Source: Amphritea sp.
Lineage (GTDB): Bacteria; Pseudomonadota; Gammaproteobacteria; Pseudomonadales; Balneatricaceae
NCBI GenBank assembly: GCA_025800245.1
Contig: JAOXSA010000258.1
Location: 1-64,000, forward strand
Direction of reading: 5' to 3'
Length of the DNA: 64,000 nt
Positions 1 through 9,997 of the stretch are shown one piece after another; position 1 is the first letter of the stretch, and each line of letters begins with the position of its first letter. A model generated the notes under the pieces. The model was not told the DNA's origin and did no database searches. It worked only from the letters and a program-made list of their open reading frames with translations. The position numbers were made by a program, and so were the translations under genes.

Positions 1-1
1 C

Positions 2-1213
2 TGCTACATCAGCTATGAAAACGAAAACAAAGAGACCATCTATCACCGTTTCGGTGCCTTCCGGCTGAAAGGTGAACTGGTACTCTCCTGCTTTGCCGGG
101 GCCAAAGCTAACGCCAGCGGCACGCTGTCACTGCAACTGAAACCGGGTGAAGAAGAGGTACCGAGCGGTGCCACCGCACTGTTAGATCCGCATGTGAATG
201 TTGCTCGAACTCCCGGCGGCAATGTCGGCATCAAAGGCGGCCTCTTCGCCGGTGCCGAAGCCGGTGGTTCCGTCACAGGGGCGATCGAATGGCAGCACCC
301 CAACGAGCAAAGCTTTACTCAAGGCAAATGGAATGCGCTGGCGGATATTAAAACGGGCGGTGCGCTTCAGGTCGGTGCCGGTTTGTCTTGCTCTTTTCAG
401 GTTGGGTTAGACCGGGGTAGGTTTGCTATCTATGCCCACGGTTCATTAGTCTTTGGTCCCGGCGCAGGTGGCGAATTCGGTGTGAGCGTAGACCTGGAGA
501 AAATCTACGACCTGCTGATGGTGATTGTGGATATTCTGCAGGATATTGATTATCGCCATTTGAATGCGATAACTGAGGATGCTTTTGGGGCGTTCTATCA
601 AGGGCTTTATAAATACTACGCTGATCCGAACGCTGTATTTGAAGATGTATATGATGGAATTGAATTATTAGATTTATGGTGGCGAGATCGCTCTGCCGAT
701 CAAGAAGAAGCTTATGTATTGGCAAAGAGTATCAATAGCGGTAGTAAAAAATGGACGGTCGATAAGTTAGTGCCTGAACTGATCGGTCCGATGCTCTATA
801 CACTCACCAAAACCTGGATTCTGATGGATGAAACGCAACAGACTGAGCAAGAAGAAGCGATTGTGAAATTACTGACACCGATAAAATCTTGGCGACTATT
901 TACCGAAAGCTTACAGCGGATGAGTGAAGGCGGTGAGAAACAAGGAAGTAGTTCACCAGAAAATAAAGCAGACACACTATTCACCGGCTTAGAACGAATC
1001 AATAGTATTCTGGATGGTCGTCAACAGCAGCAGTTTAATAGGTGGGTAGCGCAACTAGAGCATAAGCAGCCGGGACAACAAATAACGGATACCCGTATGG
1101 CGGCACTGCCTTTTCAACCACATTACCAACCGCGTATGAAGTATGGGCAAGTACGCCAACAGGTGATGATCGCCTGGCATAATGATCTGCCACGCGATCA
1201 ACGTTATGTGTAA
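2..1213 (+). CDS. Large glycine-rich protein, C-terminal part only (possible T6SS-linked toxin)
   Basis: The frame is open from the left edge, so the N-terminus is missing; 403 codons are visible. A GTG at 194 could start a shorter frame, but the coding pattern continues upstream of it. Visible residues about 74-160 hold glycine-rich stretches (GGLFAGAEAGG, LVFGPGAGGEFG). After them comes a charged, aromatic, probably helical region, and the protein ends in DLPRDQRYV. No signal peptide or catalytic motif is visible. Similar glycine-rich ends occur, as far as I recall, in very large effector-like proteins encoded near VgrG genes; that is memory plus inference, because no VgrG, PAAR or other secretion gene lies in the window. 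The gene converges with a formylglycine-enzyme-like gene 6 bases away, and a decayed copy of its last codons lies at 2408-2550. Function is not established. Confidence 0.7.
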   Translation, partial: CYISYENENKETIYHRFGAFRLKGELVLSCFAGAKANASGTLSLQLKPGEEEVPSGATALLDPHVNVARTPGGNVGIKGGLFAGAEAGGSVTGAIEWQHPNEQSFTQGKWNALADIKTGGALQVGAGLSCSFQVGLDRGRFAIYAHGSLVFGPGAGGEFGVSVDLEKIYDLLMVIVDILQDIDYRHLNAITEDAFGAFYQGLYKYYADPNAVFEDVYDGIELLDLWWRDRSADQEEAYVLAKSINSGSKKWTVDKLVPELIGPMLYTLTKTWILMDETQQTEQEEAIVKLLTPIKSWRLFTESLQRMSEGGEKQGSSSPENKADTLFTGLERINSILDGRQQQQFNRWVAQLEHKQPGQQITDTRMAALPFQPHYQPRMKYGQVRQQVMIAWHNDLPRDQRYV

Positions 1214-1219
1214 TGTATA

Positions 1220-2239
1220 TTAGTAAACGGGTTTGGGAGACTGTACCGCGCAGCGAAAACTAAAATTACCGTAATATGGCGCTTTTATTTTTTCTGGGTA
1301 TGGTGCCCGATTAGTCATAACGGTTGGATCCCAGCTAATGTTGCCACCTCGTAGCACTCTAAAATGGCCGGGATCTTCGTTAATCAGCTTCACGATTGGG
1401 GGTTCACTTGGGCCTTGAGGGTCGTGCTCTGGGCTATGCTGATAATATTTATCATCGTACCAGTCATTTACCCATTCACTGGCGTTACTTTGCATATGAT
1501 GAAACCCCAGTGGACTCGGCGGAAAACTATCTACTGGGTAAATCTCATCATCCGGGGTATTATCGTGCCGCCTGATGGTACCATCATTGGTGGCATAAAA
1601 GATCTTCTGCCCACGATTACGCGCTGCAAACTCCCACTGCGCTTCTGTGGGTAGATCAAAGGCATAACCGGTGAGTTTGCCCAGCCATAAGCATTGGTCC
1701 TTGGCTTCCTGCCAACCGCCAGTGCCCGCAGCGACATTGGGTTGTACTGACCAGTGATCCGGTTTTTTCTTGCGACGCTTTTCTAATGGCTGCGGAAGGC
1801 CGTGAGCCAGATGATAGCGTTCTTTCTCATACAGCGAAGTCTCGTACTTCGACAGCGAATAGCTGCTTAACGTGACCTTATGGGCGGGTTTGTCATCTTG
1901 ATGGAAGGTCGCATAGCACTCAGTTCCCTCTTCCCAGGTCGGCGCATAGCGATCACTTTTACACTTCATGCCAAAATCCCCCATCATAAAGCTGCCGCCT
2001 TCCACAAAGATCTGATTTTCAATCGCTTTCACGGCGATCTCCAGAATCTGTTGTTTCAGTTCTGAAGAGGCATCCGGATGCAGGCTGTCGATATTCTGCT
2101 GAATCAGTTGAATACGCTCGGCAGAGGCTTTATCACTAGTGACGGTTGCGGTGGCCTGGGTAGCAAAAAAAGCAGCGAGACCAGCGGTAATAGCCAGAAT
2201 CGGCGCGGCAATAGCGAGTATGCGAGGGGTAGGTAGCAT
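1220..2239 (-). CDS. SUMF1 / formylglycine-generating-enzyme-like exported protein
   Basis: This 339-residue protein starts with a hydrophobic segment (residues about 6-30, an uncleaved anchor or signal peptide), then a short helical stretch, then an FGE-sulfatase (SUMF1-like) fold from about residue 78 to the end. Family landmarks in order are GGSFMMG near 81-87, LPTEAQWEFAAR, NASEWVNDWYD, RVLRGG and the closing FRCAV. True formylglycine-generating enzymes oxidise a sulfatase cysteine and need a cysteine pair, which I do not see here; no sulfatase gene is nearby. Many bacterial members are binding or accessory modules instead. Its tail-to-tail position 6 bases from the possible toxin gene suggests a partner or immunity role, but this is inference. 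The exported fold would put it in the periplasm. Confidence 0.75.
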   Translation of the reverse strand: MLPTPRILAIAAPILAITAGLAAFFATQATATVTSDKASAERIQLIQQNIDSLHPDASSELKQQILEIAVKAIENQIFVEGGSFMMGDFGMKCKSDRYAPTWEEGTECYATFHQDDKPAHKVTLSSYSLSKYETSLYEKERYHLAHGLPQPLEKRRKKKPDHWSVQPNVAAGTGGWQEAKDQCLWLGKLTGYAFDLPTEAQWEFAARNRGQKIFYATNDGTIRRHDNTPDDEIYPVDSFPPSPLGFHHMQSNASEWVNDWYDDKYYQHSPEHDPQGPSEPPIVKLINEDPGHFRVLRGGNISWDPTVMTNRAPYPEKIKAPYYGNFSFRCAVQSPKPVY

Positions 2240-2382
2240 GGTGTTGTCCTTAACAAAAAAATCCTTAATTGTCGTATTCTAGAGTGTTACAAAGCAATAG
2301 GAAACATCGAGTAAAGGTGGGTATCTACGTGTTGAGGATTTACCTGTAAAAGGCTGATTGAGCAGGGATAAATGCTTTTTCG

Positions 2383-2405
2383 AGCAAGGAATGCTGTGCA
2401 TTTCG
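2383..2405. repeat. Dispersed AGCAA-hairpin unit
   Basis: AGCAA at 2383-2387 is followed by a 7-bp stem (GGAATGC / GCATTTC, one G-T pair) with a TGT loop, then G. The preceding bases CTTTTTCG are the same as those before a unit at 32668. The format matches the five units at 32531-32744, so the element is dispersed in this genome. Confidence 0.55.
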
Positions 2406-2407
2406 CC

Positions 2408-2550
2408 CACAAGCAACTGGGACAAAAGTCGCCGATACACATATTAATTCAGTGCTTTTTCAACCACATATGAAGTACGAAGCGCGGATAAGTAAAACAA
2501 CGAGGAATGATCACTTGGAATTATGACCTGCCAAACGATCAAAGATGGTG
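2408..2550 (+). pseudogene. Decayed, frameshifted copy of the 3' end of the gene at 2-1213
   Basis: The bases align with 1067-1212 at the 3' end of the first gene. Clear blocks are CAAGCA/GGGACAA, TTTTTCAACCAC, ATGAAGTA and the end ATGATC..TGG..TATGA..CTGCCA..CGATCAA. One frame reads MITWNYDLPNDQRW against MIAWHNDLPRDQRY in the intact gene, while the upstream block is in a different frame with an internal stop. The copy therefore cannot be translated as one product. It is best read as the remnant of a duplicated or displaced C-terminal cassette. The match upstream of 2408 is too weak to call. Confidence 0.75.
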
Positions 2551-2613
2551 TTCTTTCATACACTAGAGCTAGCTCTCAACTTTCTAAAGAAACAGAAATA
2601 ACTCCGGCAGAAA

Positions 2614-2636
2614 CAGCTCTGCAATTTACAGAGCTG
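2614..2636 (-). terminator. Possible purL terminator
   Basis: An 8-bp perfect stem (CAGCTCTG / CAGAGCTG) with a 7-base loop lies about 43 bases past the purL stop. On the minus strand only TTTC follows, so it is a weak candidate. Confidence 0.4.
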
Positions 2637-2678
2637 CTAGAACCGCCTTCCTGAAAATAATTCTATAACATGCTCAGA

Positions 2679-5600
2679 TCAGCCAACCCAGACACGGGCA
2701 TTGCGGAACATGCGCATCCAGGCGCCATCTTCGCTCCACTCATCCGGTGCCCAGCTGTTAGTCACAGCACGGAATACACGTTCAGGATGAGGCATCATGA
2801 TGGTTACGCGACCGTCTTCAGAAGTCACACCGGTGATACCGGCTGGAGAACCGTTCGGGTTCGCAGGATAGGTTTCAGTCACCTGACCGTAGTTATCCAC
2901 ATAACGCAGCGCCACCGCACCGGAGCTGTTCAGACCCGCCAGGTGTGCCTGATCGGCAAACTCAGCGTGACCTTCACCGTGCGCCACCGCGATCGGCATA
3001 CGGGAACCGGCCATGCCCTGCAGGAAGATCGACTTGCTATCCTGAACTTCTACCATCGCTACGCGGGCTTCAAACTGCTCAGACATGTTGCGCACGAAGT
3101 GTGGCCACAGGTCTGTACCCGGAATCAGCTCGTGCAGGTTAGACAGCATCTGACAGCCGTTACATACGCCCAGTGCAAAGGTATCTTCACGGTTGAAGAA
3201 GGACTGGAACTGGTCACGGGCACGGCTGTTGAACAGGATCGACTTAGCCCAGCCTTCACCGGCACCCAGTACGTCACCGTAGGAGAAGCCGCCACAGGCA
3301 ACCAGACCTTTGAAACGTTCCAGATCAACACGGCCTTCCAGAATGTCACTCATGTGTACATCCACTGCCGAGAAACCAGCGCGATCAAACGCCGCACCCA
3401 TTTCGATATGGCCGTTGACACCCTGTTCACGGATGATAGCCATCTGCGGACGAACACCGGTCTGAATAAACGGCGCTGCCACATCTTCGTTCTGATCGAA
3501 GCTCAGTGCTGCGTTCAGACCCGGATCGTTGGCATCCAGCAGACGGTCGAACTCCTGTTGTGCACATTCAGAGTTATCACGCAGAGACTGAATGCGGTAA
3601 GAGGTTTCTGCCCACCAGCGTTGCAGATCAGTCCGTGCTGCGGTGTAGATCGCTTCATCATCAAAGTGAACGCACAGTTGATCGTCTTCGTTCAGAGAGC
3701 CGATCACCTTGGTGATCTCGCCCAGACCCGCGGCGTTCAGTTCGGTCAGAACCGTTTGCAGATCATCACGTTTAACCTGAATCACTGCACCCAGTTCTTC
3801 TGAGAACAGTGCTGCAGCAAACTCGCTGCTATCAGCGGCCAGCATATCCAGATTGATATCCACACCGGTGTGGCCGGCAAACGCCATTTCAGCAATAGTT
3901 GCGTACAGACCACCGTCAGCACGGTCGTGGTATGCCAGCAGCAGGCCTTGTTCGTTCAGTTCCTGAATAGCACCGAAGAATGCCACCAGTTGTTCCGGAG
4001 CATCGACATCCGGCACCTGCTGGCCCACTTCGTTATACACCTGCGCCAGCGCAGACAGACCCAGACGGTTCTTACCGTTACCCAGATCCAGCAGGATCAG
4101 ATCGGTGTCGCCCTGATCAGTACGCAGCTGAGGTGTCAGTGTTTTACGCACATCGGTTACCGGCGCAAAACCAGTGATGATCAGCGAGGTTGGTGCAGTA
4201 ACAGACTTATCTTCACCGTTGTCGTTCCAGACCGTACGCATGGACATGGAGTCCTTACCTACCGGGATCGTGATACCCAGTTGTGGACACAGCTCCATAC
4301 CGACCGCTTTCACAGTGTCGTACAGTTTTTCGTCTTCACCCGGGTGACCGGCCGCGCACATCCAGTTAGCGGACAGTTTGATATCGATGATGTCACCGAT
4401 ACGGGCAGACGCCAGGTTAGTCACGGTTTCACCGATCGCCATGCGACCGGATGCCGGAGAATCCACCAGCGCCAGCGGAGTACGCTCACCCATCGCCATC
4501 GCTTCACCGGCATTGGTATCAAATGCAGAGGTGGTCACGGCGCAGTTAGCTACCGGTACCTGCCATGGGCCAACCATCTGATCACGAGCAACCTGACCGG
4601 TAATAGAACGGTCACCGATGGTGATCAGGAAGGACTTGGATGCTACTGCAGGCAGTTTCAGAACACGCTCAGCCGCTTCCGCCAGATCAATGGCAGACGC
4701 ATCAAATTCAGGCACTTCATAAGCGATACGCTGAACCGAACGGTGCATCTTCGGTGGCTTACCGAACAGCACGCTCATCGGCAGATCAACAGGCTTGTTG
4801 TCGAAGTGGGTATCACCCAGTGTCAGGTGATGCTCTTCAGTCGCCGTACCTACGACAGCGTAAGGGCAACGCTCACGGGCACAGATCGCTTCGAAGCGTT
4901 CCATATCCTGAGGCTCAACGGCCAGTACGTAACGCTCCTGCGCTTCGTTACACCAGATCGCTAGTGGCGACATGCCCGGCTCATCGTTATTCACGTTACG
5001 CAGCTCAAAGTTACCGCCACGGCCGCCGTCTTTTACCAGCTCAGGGAAGGCGTTAGACAGACCACCGGCACCCACGTCGTGGATAAAGGCGATCGGGTTC
5101 TCATCACCCTGCTGCCAGCACTGATCGATAACTTCCTGACAACGACGCTCCAGTTCCGGATTATCACGCTGTACAGACGCAAAATCCAGATCCGCAGAAG
5201 AGGTACCAGAAGACATGGAAGACGCCGCACCGCCACCCAGGCCGATCTGCATTGCAGGTCCACCCAGACAGATCAGCTTAGCACCGACAGGGATCTCACC
5301 TTTATCAACGTGATCGGTACGGATGTTACCGTAACCACCGGCGATCATAATCGGCTTGTGGTAACCACGAACCTCTTCGCCCGCAGCACCATTCACCTGC
5401 TGCTCAAAGGTACGGAAGTAACCGTTCAGCGCCGGACGGCCAAATTCATTGTTGAATGCTGCACCGCCGATCGGACCTTCGATCATAATATCCAGCGCAG
5501 ACACGATACGTTCAGGCTTACCGTAGTCAGATTCCCATGGCTGTTCAAAGCCCGGAATGTTCAGATCGGATACGGTGAAACCGGTCAGACCCGCTTTAGG

Positions 5601-6581
5601 CTTAGAACCTTTACCGGTTGCGCCTTCGTCACGGATCTCACCACCGGAACCGGTCGCCGCACCGGAATGCGGTGCAATAGCGGTTGGGTGATTATGGGTT
5701 TCAACCTTCATCAGGATGTTGATATCTTCCTGATTGTAACCGTACTCTTTAGAGGCTGGATTCGGGAAGAACCGACCCGCATTGGCACCTACCATGACCG
5801 CTGCGTTATCGGAATAAGCGGACAGGATGTTCTCACCGCCCATCTCATTGGTATTACGGATCATCGCGAACAGAGACTTCTCCTGTGCCTCGCCATCGAT
5901 ATCCCATGATGCGTTGAAGATCTTATGACGGCAGTGCTCAGAGTTCGCCTGAGCGAACATCATCAGCTCAACGTCGGTCGGGTTACGACCCAGATCGGTA
6001 AAGCTGGCGACCAGATAATCGATCTCGTCTTCTGCCAGTGCCAGACCCAGCTCAACGTTCGCCGTTGCCAGTGCCTGACGACCACCTGCCAGAATATCGA
6101 CAGTGGTCAGTGGCGCAGGCTCTTCCTCACGGAACAGTGCCTCGGCATCATCCAGAGAAGCCAGCGTCGCCTCGACCATACGGTCGTGCAGTTCAGCTTT
6201 AACCAGTTCCAGCTCGGCATCGCTCAGCACTGCATCAGACTGCACATAATAGGCAGTACCGCGTTCCAGACGCTTAATGCCCTGCAGACCGCAGTTACGG
6301 GCGATATCGGTCGCCTTACTGGACCATGGCGAGATGGTACCCGGACGTGGAACGACCAAAATTAATTGACCTGACGGCTCTTCCACTTTAGCTTTAGGCC
6401 CGTAACGCAGGATGCGTCCGAGGGTTTCTTGCTCCTGATCTGACAGCGATTGTTGCAGATCGGCGAAGTGCATAAATTCGCCGTAAACGCCATTGATCTT
6501 GGAAACTTTAGAGTTCAGGGCAGAGAGCAGCTTATCGTGACGAAAAGCTGAAAGAGCAGGCGCTCCACGCAGTACCAGCAT
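2679..6581 (-). CDS. purL: Phosphoribosylformylglycinamidine synthase (FGAM synthetase)
   Basis: PurL makes FGAM from FGAR, glutamine and ATP, the fourth step of purine synthesis, in the cytoplasm. The 1300-residue length matches the large single-chain type of gammaproteobacteria. Recognisable parts are the N-terminal domain, the duplicated AIRS-like ATP-binding domains ([34 protein letters not shown]), and a C-terminal glutamine amidotransferase with a likely catalytic Cys near 1140 (GVCNGCQ) and His/Glu near 1265/1267 (PHPE). The ATG start gives the usual N-terminus [11 protein letters not shown]. It is divergent from mltF, the same order as in Escherichia coli. No frameshift is seen. Confidence 0.98.
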   Translation of the reverse strand: MLVLRGAPALSAFRHDKLLSALNSKVSKINGVYGEFMHFADLQQSLSDQEQETLGRILRYGPKAKVEEPSGQLILVVPRPGTISPWSSKATDIARNCGLQGIKRLERGTAYYVQSDAVLSDAELELVKAELHDRMVEATLASLDDAEALFREEEPAPLTTVDILAGGRQALATANVELGLALAEDEIDYLVASFTDLGRNPTDVELMMFAQANSEHCRHKIFNASWDIDGEAQEKSLFAMIRNTNEMGGENILSAYSDNAAVMVGANAGRFFPNPASKEYGYNQEDINILMKVETHNHPTAIAPHSGAATGSGGEIRDEGATGKGSKPKAGLTGFTVSDLNIPGFEQPWESDYGKPERIVSALDIMIEGPIGGAAFNNEFGRPALNGYFRTFEQQVNGAAGEEVRGYHKPIMIAGGYGNIRTDHVDKGEIPVGAKLICLGGPAMQIGLGGGAASSMSSGTSSADLDFASVQRDNPELERRCQEVIDQCWQQGDENPIAFIHDVGAGGLSNAFPELVKDGGRGGNFELRNVNNDEPGMSPLAIWCNEAQERYVLAVEPQDMERFEAICARERCPYAVVGTATEEHHLTLGDTHFDNKPVDLPMSVLFGKPPKMHRSVQRIAYEVPEFDASAIDLAEAAERVLKLPAVASKSFLITIGDRSITGQVARDQMVGPWQVPVANCAVTTSAFDTNAGEAMAMGERTPLALVDSPASGRMAIGETVTNLASARIGDIIDIKLSANWMCAAGHPGEDEKLYDTVKAVGMELCPQLGITIPVGKDSMSMRTVWNDNGEDKSVTAPTSLIITGFAPVTDVRKTLTPQLRTDQGDTDLILLDLGNGKNRLGLSALAQVYNEVGQQVPDVDAPEQLVAFFGAIQELNEQGLLLAYHDRADGGLYATIAEMAFAGHTGVDINLDMLAADSSEFAAALFSEELGAVIQVKRDDLQTVLTELNAAGLGEITKVIGSLNEDDQLCVHFDDEAIYTAARTDLQRWWAETSYRIQSLRDNSECAQQEFDRLLDANDPGLNAALSFDQNEDVAAPFIQTGVRPQMAIIREQGVNGHIEMGAAFDRAGFSAVDVHMSDILEGRVDLERFKGLVACGGFSYGDVLGAGEGWAKSILFNSRARDQFQSFFNREDTFALGVCNGCQMLSNLHELIPGTDLWPHFVRNMSEQFEARVAMVEVQDSKSIFLQGMAGSRMPIAVAHGEGHAEFADQAHLAGLNSSGAVALRYVDNYGQVTETYPANPNGSPAGITGVTSEDGRVTIMMPHPERVFRAVTNSWAPDEWSEDGAWMRMFRNARVWVG

Positions 6582-6693
6582 GTTAGTATCAAGCCTCTTG
6601 AATGTGCCTAACCGATAGGTTGATGTAGGAGAAATTTAAGGGCGAATTTTACTGAAATAGCGGATTAGTTACCAGAAAAAGCCCAATATTCTT

Positions 6694-8247
6694 ATGCGAA
6701 TAAATCTGTTTCATGCCAAAGAACTGCTTTTCCTGTTGGTGTCGATGTCATTGTTCGCCACCCTGCTGCTGTTCAGCCAGAGTAATCAGACTCAGGTCGG
6801 CGCCATTCAGAAAACCGGCGTCCTACGTCTGGCGACCCGCAACACCCCGACCACCTATTATCTGGACAACAACGGCCAGCCTGCTGGCTTTGAATATGAG
6901 CTGGCCAGAGCCTACGCCGACTATCTGGGGGTAGAGCTGGAACTGATTATTCCTGATACCTTTGAAGAAGTGTTTACACTGGTCGAAAATCGGGATGCTC
7001 ATATCGCTGCTGCAGGCCTGAGCATCACTGAAGCCAGGAAGCAGAACTTCCGATTTTCTCCACCCTATGCCTACACAACCCCAACACTGATATACCGTGT
7101 AACCCGGGGCAAGCCGGTACCGAAAGGCCTTGAAGATCTGGAAGGCAAAGAAATTCAGGTCATCGCTGGCAGCAGTCATGACGAACTGATTCAGAACCTT
7201 AAACAGAATCACCCTTATCTCAAAGAACAGAAACACAGCAGCGCCAGTGTTACCGAGCTGTTAGAAGGTGTTTACAAAAAAGAGTATGACTATGCGCTGA
7301 TCGATGATCTGGTTTTTGATGCTCAGAAATCCTATTTTCCTGGTCTGAAAAAATCACTGGTCATGGGCGAACCGGAGCAGATCGCCTGGTTGCTGGCCAG
7401 ACAGAATGATCAGAGCCTGCACCGTTCTCTGCGACGTTTCTTCGAACGGATGGAAACCCAGGAACTGCTGGTCACGCTCAAGCAGAAATACTTCACTCGC
7501 CAGAACCGCCTGGGTTATGTAGACATAGAAACCTTCCGCAAAGACATGGATACCCGCTTCTGTAAGCTGGAGCAATATTTCATGATGGCGGAACAGGAGA
7601 CCGACATTGACTGGCGTCTGCTCGCCTCCGTGGCTTATCAGGAGTCTCACTGGAACCCCAAAGCAGTCTCTCCCACAGGCGTCCGGGGCATTATGATGCT
7701 GACAAAAGCAACCGCCAGAGAGATGGATGTAGAAGACCGTACCGACCCGGTTCAGAGCGTGATGGGCGGTGCCCACTATCTCAGAAAAGTGATGGGTAAG
7801 ATACCGGAGCGAATCAAGGGCGATGACCGGATCTGGTTTGCCCTGGCCTCTTATAATGTCGGCTTCGGCCACTTGGAGGATGCCCGGATTCTGACCCAGC
7901 GAGGCGGTAAAAATCCTGACAGCTGGGAAGATGTGAAAGAGTTTCTGCCTCTGCTGACACAGCCAAAATATTTTAAGACCGTGCGCAATGGCTACGCCCG
8001 TGGTTATGAGCCGGTGCTCTATGTCAGCAACATAAGAAACTATTACGACCTGCTCGACTGGGAACTTCAGAAAGCTCTGATAGAAGCCAGTAAACCGCCA
8101 CTGTCACCGGCTGAAAATGAAGGTGAAATCGTCATGCCAGGCGGTGCAGATACGGACACTGAGCAAGCTGTACAGGATCTTATCGACAGCATCAATGTTA
8201 CTCTCCCGGAGAGTGATACCCCGGATGTGGCAGTCCCCACTCTGTGA
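6694..8247 (+). CDS. mltF: Membrane-bound lytic murein transglycosylase F
   Basis: MltF cleaves the MurNAc-GlcNAc bond of peptidoglycan to give 1,6-anhydro ends, acting from the periplasmic face. The 517-residue protein has an N-terminal hydrophobic segment (about 10-28), a solute-binding-protein-like domain (about 40-265) and a C-terminal SLT domain. The catalytic Glu is at about 320 in AYQESHWNPKAVSPTG, and the ASYNVGFGH motif follows. An acidic tail of about 50 residues is not conserved. The gene stands alone and is divergent from purL, a synteny common in gammaproteobacteria. The ribosome site before the ATG is weak. Confidence 0.95.
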   Translation: MRINLFHAKELLFLLVSMSLFATLLLFSQSNQTQVGAIQKTGVLRLATRNTPTTYYLDNNGQPAGFEYELARAYADYLGVELELIIPDTFEEVFTLVENRDAHIAAAGLSITEARKQNFRFSPPYAYTTPTLIYRVTRGKPVPKGLEDLEGKEIQVIAGSSHDELIQNLKQNHPYLKEQKHSSASVTELLEGVYKKEYDYALIDDLVFDAQKSYFPGLKKSLVMGEPEQIAWLLARQNDQSLHRSLRRFFERMETQELLVTLKQKYFTRQNRLGYVDIETFRKDMDTRFCKLEQYFMMAEQETDIDWRLLASVAYQESHWNPKAVSPTGVRGIMMLTKATAREMDVEDRTDPVQSVMGGAHYLRKVMGKIPERIKGDDRIWFALASYNVGFGHLEDARILTQRGGKNPDSWEDVKEFLPLLTQPKYFKTVRNGYARGYEPVLYVSNIRNYYDLLDWELQKALIEASKPPLSPAENEGEIVMPGGADTDTEQAVQDLIDSINVTLPESDTPDVAVPTL

Positions 8248-8312
8248 TCTCCACATCCGCCTCAAACACCATTACAATGTGCGAACATTTAATGACCAGC
8301 CAGCTGATATAG

Positions 8313-9377
8313 ATGAGTGTTCGCTTTAAAATTCTGACCACCCTGTGCCTGAGTATCCCGGCAACATTTCCCGTCCATGCTGAACCGGAAGATCCGCTCA
8401 GCAACTACATAGACTCGCCTGTAGAAAAAGGTAATTCGCAGCCCTCTCAGGAAGCAGGCCCGACTGAGAAAGCAACATCAGAAAACGATACAGCCGTTAA
8501 TACTAACGATAGCACTTCTGATACTGGCAAAGATAATATCGCCCCGGCCCTGACAGCTGAGCAGATAACTCAGAAGCGTAATGAGATTGATGCAATCTGT
8601 ACCCGTATCGGAAAAAAGCTCAGCAGTGTTTCAAAAAAAGAATGTACCAGCGCTGGATTTGATCTGCCAAGATTCTATTCCAATCGCAAACATCCTCTAC
8701 TGGAAAAGCACTTTCATGCAAGCGAGGATATGCCAGACGCTCCACGCATCCTTTTCCTGGGAGGCATCCATGGCGATGAATACTCCAGCGTCAGCGTCTC
8801 GTTCAAATGGCTCCACACCCTGAATAAGCATCACAGTGGTGCCTATGACTGGCATTTTATGCCTCTGACAAATCCGGATGGGTTGTTACAGAAAAGATCC
8901 ACCCGGGTGAACGCCAACAAGGTTGACCTCAACCGCAACTTTATTCCGGCTCAGACCTCGATTGACCCGATTCATCACTGGCAAACCTACGCTCGTAAAC
9001 GCGCCCGCTATTATCCGGGTAAAAAACCTCTGAGCGAACCTGAAACGCAAGCGATTCACCAGCTTATACATGAACTGAAGCCCAATGTTATTGTTTCAGT
9101 ACACGCTCCCCATGGCCTCCTCGATTATGATGGCAGTATTACACCACCTAAGCGTCTTGGACCTTTACGCCTCAAGCAACTGGGTACATACCCCGGATCA
9201 CTGGGCAACTATGGCTGGTTTGTTAAGCAGATTCCGGTCATGACTATCGAGCTGAAGCACGCAGGCATCATGCCCAAGCAGAAGGATATTGACCGTATGT
9301 GGACCGATCTGATCCGCTGGGTGAAATTGCGTACCGAAGGTGATGGCACCCTGCTGGCACGCAAGTCAGACAGTTAA
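8313..9377 (+). CDS. Exported M14-family zinc carboxypeptidase (MpaA-like)
   Basis: This 354-residue protein has a signal peptide (cut after about residue 23, VHA) and a low-complexity Ser/Thr/Asp linker to about residue 75. Next comes a segment with two cysteines (near 96 and 110), then an M14 peptidase domain. Zinc ligands are His153 and Glu156 in GGIHGDE and a His near 263 (SVHAPHG). The substrate-binding NPDG lies near 187 and LNRNF near 208. The catalytic Glu is probably in TIELKHAG near 312. The family includes murein peptide amidases that remove residues from cell-wall peptides, and an exported member downstream of mltF would suit peptidoglycan turnover, but the substrate is inference. 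It converges with tadA. Confidence 0.85.
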   Translation: MSVRFKILTTLCLSIPATFPVHAEPEDPLSNYIDSPVEKGNSQPSQEAGPTEKATSENDTAVNTNDSTSDTGKDNIAPALTAEQITQKRNEIDAICTRIGKKLSSVSKKECTSAGFDLPRFYSNRKHPLLEKHFHASEDMPDAPRILFLGGIHGDEYSSVSVSFKWLHTLNKHHSGAYDWHFMPLTNPDGLLQKRSTRVNANKVDLNRNFIPAQTSIDPIHHWQTYARKRARYYPGKKPLSEPETQAIHQLIHELKPNVIVSVHAPHGLLDYDGSITPPKRLGPLRLKQLGTYPGSLGNYGWFVKQIPVMTIELKHAGIMPKQKDIDRMWTDLIRWVKLRTEGDGTLLARKSDS

Positions 9378-9425
9378 AACGTACAGGCTTAAGGTTGGAG
9401 GGTTGCTTCCTGACACTTAATCCGA

Positions 9426-9967
<542 letters not shown>

Positions 9968-9997
9968 AACAACAAGATCAACACTTATAACCAGCGA

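Larger units (their letters stand above)
2240..2669. other. Gene-free stretch holding a hairpin repeat and a gene relic
   Basis: No intact gene is seen in these 430 bases. They contain the upstream region of the SUMF1-like gene, one hairpin repeat unit (2383-2405), a frameshifted relic matching the 3' end of the first gene (2408-2550), a perfect 12-base palindrome AGAGCTAGCTCT near 2565, and a hairpin (2614-2636) just beyond the end of purL. Confidence 0.7.

Noticed and set aside
2670..6365. Several long plus-strand open frames opposite purL (up to 377 codons)
   Set aside because: purL is intact on the other strand and explains the lack of stops; the products show the same His/Thr/Arg-rich mirror composition.
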